Shown: piece after piece, positions 17,803-19,313 of the stretch
Position numbering within the stretch: position 1 is the first letter of the stretch
Layout: each line of letters begins with the position of its first letter
Assembly (NCBI GenBank): GCA_946886255.1
Contig: CAMPIG010000035.1
Location: 1-19,313 of the forward strand
DNA: 19,313 nucleotides
Direction: 5' to 3'
From: an uncultured Cellvibrio sp.
GTDB taxonomy: Bacteria; Pseudomonadota; Gammaproteobacteria; Pseudomonadales; Cellvibrionaceae
Program-made: the position numbers and the translations under genes
Notes under the pieces: model-generated
The model's input: the letters and a program-made list of their open reading frames with translations, nothing else
Databases searched by the model: none
Told to the model about the DNA's origin: nothing

Positions 17803-19306
17803 AAAATTTCCTATCGGGAGTACGGACGAAATCACATCCGATAAATTTAAAGGAAAAGACAAAAAATAAAACAAGAGAAATCAAAAACAAAAGAAAAATT
17901 ACAGCATTGGAAATATCTTGATATGCCATAACAGACAGAAAGTAAATTGAAAAGCTACTAGATAAATGAATAGTAAAAACAAGGGCAGAGAATTTTCTGA
18001 GAACCAAATAGATAAATACGGAAAAAATAAACATAAAAGAAAGCCAAGGAAAGTAAGCACCTTGGTGTATTACTGTAGCGCCTGCCTCAAACATCAATAA
18101 ACACCATAAAATCAGAGAAGCAAATGATGTTGCACCAAACACGACTACCGGCAGGTTGAAGAACTTTTTTCTGTAAGAGAAAAGGAGGACGCAAGAGGCT
18201 ATAAAACCAATTACAAAAATTATTCCCATACTATAAAAGAAGTTAAAAAAAGATTTTCCTTTTACATGTTGAATGGCTCTTAGACTATCTTCATCCAAAA
18301 GAAACATCTTAACTGGAGCAGAAATGTAGTCGTAATCATATACACCTTCAACTACTTTCTTGAAATTAGCTACTTTTGCAGAAAAAATTTTCTCAATGGA
18401 CATCATCGTATAAGCATCAGTTAGCGTATCGAAAAAGGGCTTATCACTAACAGCCACCTGTCCGGCCAAATGCCACTTAGTCAATCTATCGCCTGGCGGA
18501 TCAATCTTCTTTTGATAAAAAATCCATGGACCGAACATCAAAATAGCGATAGCTATGGCGATGACAACATCACGCAACCGGGGCTTAAATATAAAAAATG
18601 AAACTATTGCAATAGGAATTAAAGAAAAAATACTTCCAGAGTGTGCCAACATTGAAATCATTGCTAGTACAGTAGAAAGAATAATCGGCGTAGTCTTAGA
18701 TCCAAACGATTCTATGTTTAATAACACGTAAGCAATGAAAAGAAGAGATGCCCCTGCAACTAGCTTGGGCCATACAAATATAGTATTTACCAACATAACA
18801 CTTGAAAAGGCAAGTGAAGTGAAAACAAGAAATTTTTCGACTCCATACTCTTTAAAAAACAAGCTCAAAAACAACATTAGAGGAACTAGACAATAGGCTT
18901 GAAGCAACATGGACGTCAGCTGATAACCAATGTCAGTCCCCGAAAAAAGCTTGTAATAGAATAAAAACTGCCCAGTTTGCAAGGGCGGTCGGTCACTTGA
19001 CAACCAATCACCAATCATAGGACTAGAAAGACGCTCATGATACACTTGGTCAGCGAAAATCTTGGGCAGAAAATTATCAACAGGAAGTTCGTGTGTAAAA
19101 ATAGTAGCCGCAGTTTTTTGAATAGATGTCAAATCACCATAGGCAATCGCGAAAGAAAATAGAACAATAACGTACAGAACAGGGATTAAATAGATTTTCA
19201 AAACATAGGATGATCTAAAAGTACTGAAGAAAGTACCATTAAAAACCGATCTAAATAAATAATATACGCTAATAAGAATAATTAAATATGATAAAAGCAA
19301 TCCCAT
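17792..19306 (-). CDS. Multi-pass membrane protein of unknown function, possibly GT-C-fold glycosyltransferase; 5' end may be cut
   Basis: 504 residues from the first visible ATG (19306), with about ten or more strongly hydrophobic segments. A long extra-membrane loop at about 67-125 contains DRPPLQTG, which resembles the short loop motif of GT39/PMT-like and other GT-C transferases; a second loop lies at about 275-350. I recognise no firm family. A GT-C transferase using a lipid-phosphate sugar donor would fit the GtrA-like and flippase-like neighbours, but this is inference. The frame stays open through the remaining 7 bases to the window edge and no Shine-Dalgarno can be seen, so the real start may lie outside. 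Its stop overlaps the flavoprotein start by 11 bases. The sequence is clearly AT-rich compared with mfd or htpG, suggesting acquired DNA. Confidence 0.7.
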   Translation of the reverse strand: MGLLLSYLIILISVYYLFRSVFNGTFFSTFRSSYVLKIYLIPVLYVIVLFSFAIAYGDLTSIQKTAATIFTHELPVDNFLPKIFADQVYHERLSSPMIGDWLSSDRPPLQTGQFLFYYKLFSGTDIGYQLTSMLLQAYCLVPLMLFLSLFFKEYGVEKFLVFTSLAFSSVMLVNTIFVWPKLVAGASLLFIAYVLLNIESFGSKTTPIILSTVLAMISMLAHSGSIFSLIPIAIVSFFIFKPRLRDVVIAIAIAILMFGPWIFYQKKIDPPGDRLTKWHLAGQVAVSDKPFFDTLTDAYTMMSIEKIFSAKVANFKKVVEGVYDYDYISAPVKMFLLDEDSLRAIQHVKGKSFFNFFYSMGIIFVIGFIASCVLLFSYRKKFFNLPVVVFGATSFASLILWCLLMFEAGATVIHQGAYFPWLSFMFIFSVFIYLVLRKFSALVFTIHLSSSFSIYFLSVMAYQDISNAVIFLLFLISLVLFFVFSFKFIGCDFVRTPDRKFYAQ

Positions 19307-19313
19307 ATTATGG

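Noticed and set aside
17803..17874. 24-codon upstream extension of the FAD oxidoreductase
   Set aside because: It would place a hydrophobic stretch before the Rossmann motif and overlap the upstream gene by more than 80 bases, while the ATG at 17802 has a well-spaced AGGA.

Overview
The window looks like a chromosomal segment of a gammaproteobacterium. The pointers are a Na+-NQR subunit, an E. coli-like Mfd, a CsiV-family envelope protein directly behind mfd, and an O-antigen block ordered wbpV/wbpK-like, wbpL-like, wbpM-like as in Pseudomonas aeruginosa. A Pseudomonas/Cellvibrio-type lineage is my best guess; this is inference from gene content and order, not a database result.

Left half (1 to about 10,250), core genome with moderate to high GC. 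nqrA (minus strand, cut by the left edge just before its stop) lies back to back with mfd (plus), with about 500 bases between them. mfd and csiV overlap by ATGA and end at a two-way terminator shared with a convergent cold-shock gene. Then come, all on the minus strand, hpt and mgsA (26 bases apart) and htpG, which has a very good sigma-32 heat-shock promoter and a strong terminator. A tRNA-Val(GAC) gene with its own promoter and terminator follows on the plus strand.

Right half (about 10,250 to 19,313), cell-surface polysaccharide region of falling GC. On the plus strand: a sugar-nucleotide reductase/epimerase (wbpV/wbpK-like), a polyprenyl-phosphate sugar-1-phosphate transferase (wbpL-like), a membrane-bound UDP-GlcNAc 4,6-dehydratase (wbpM-like) and a family 2 glycosyltransferase. 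Together these would make a 6-deoxy-HexNAc nucleotide sugar, load it onto undecaprenyl phosphate and start extending the chain. On the minus strand, converging on them and overlapping the glycosyltransferase end by 51 bases, is a tight run of four overlapping genes: a 500-residue multi-pass membrane protein, a flavin oxidoreductase, a GtrA-like small membrane protein and a flippase-like (LPG_synthase_TM/AglD-type) membrane protein. All four look made for membrane-lipid or lipid-linked sugar chemistry. This run is the least explained part of the window and the best candidate for an undescribed system.
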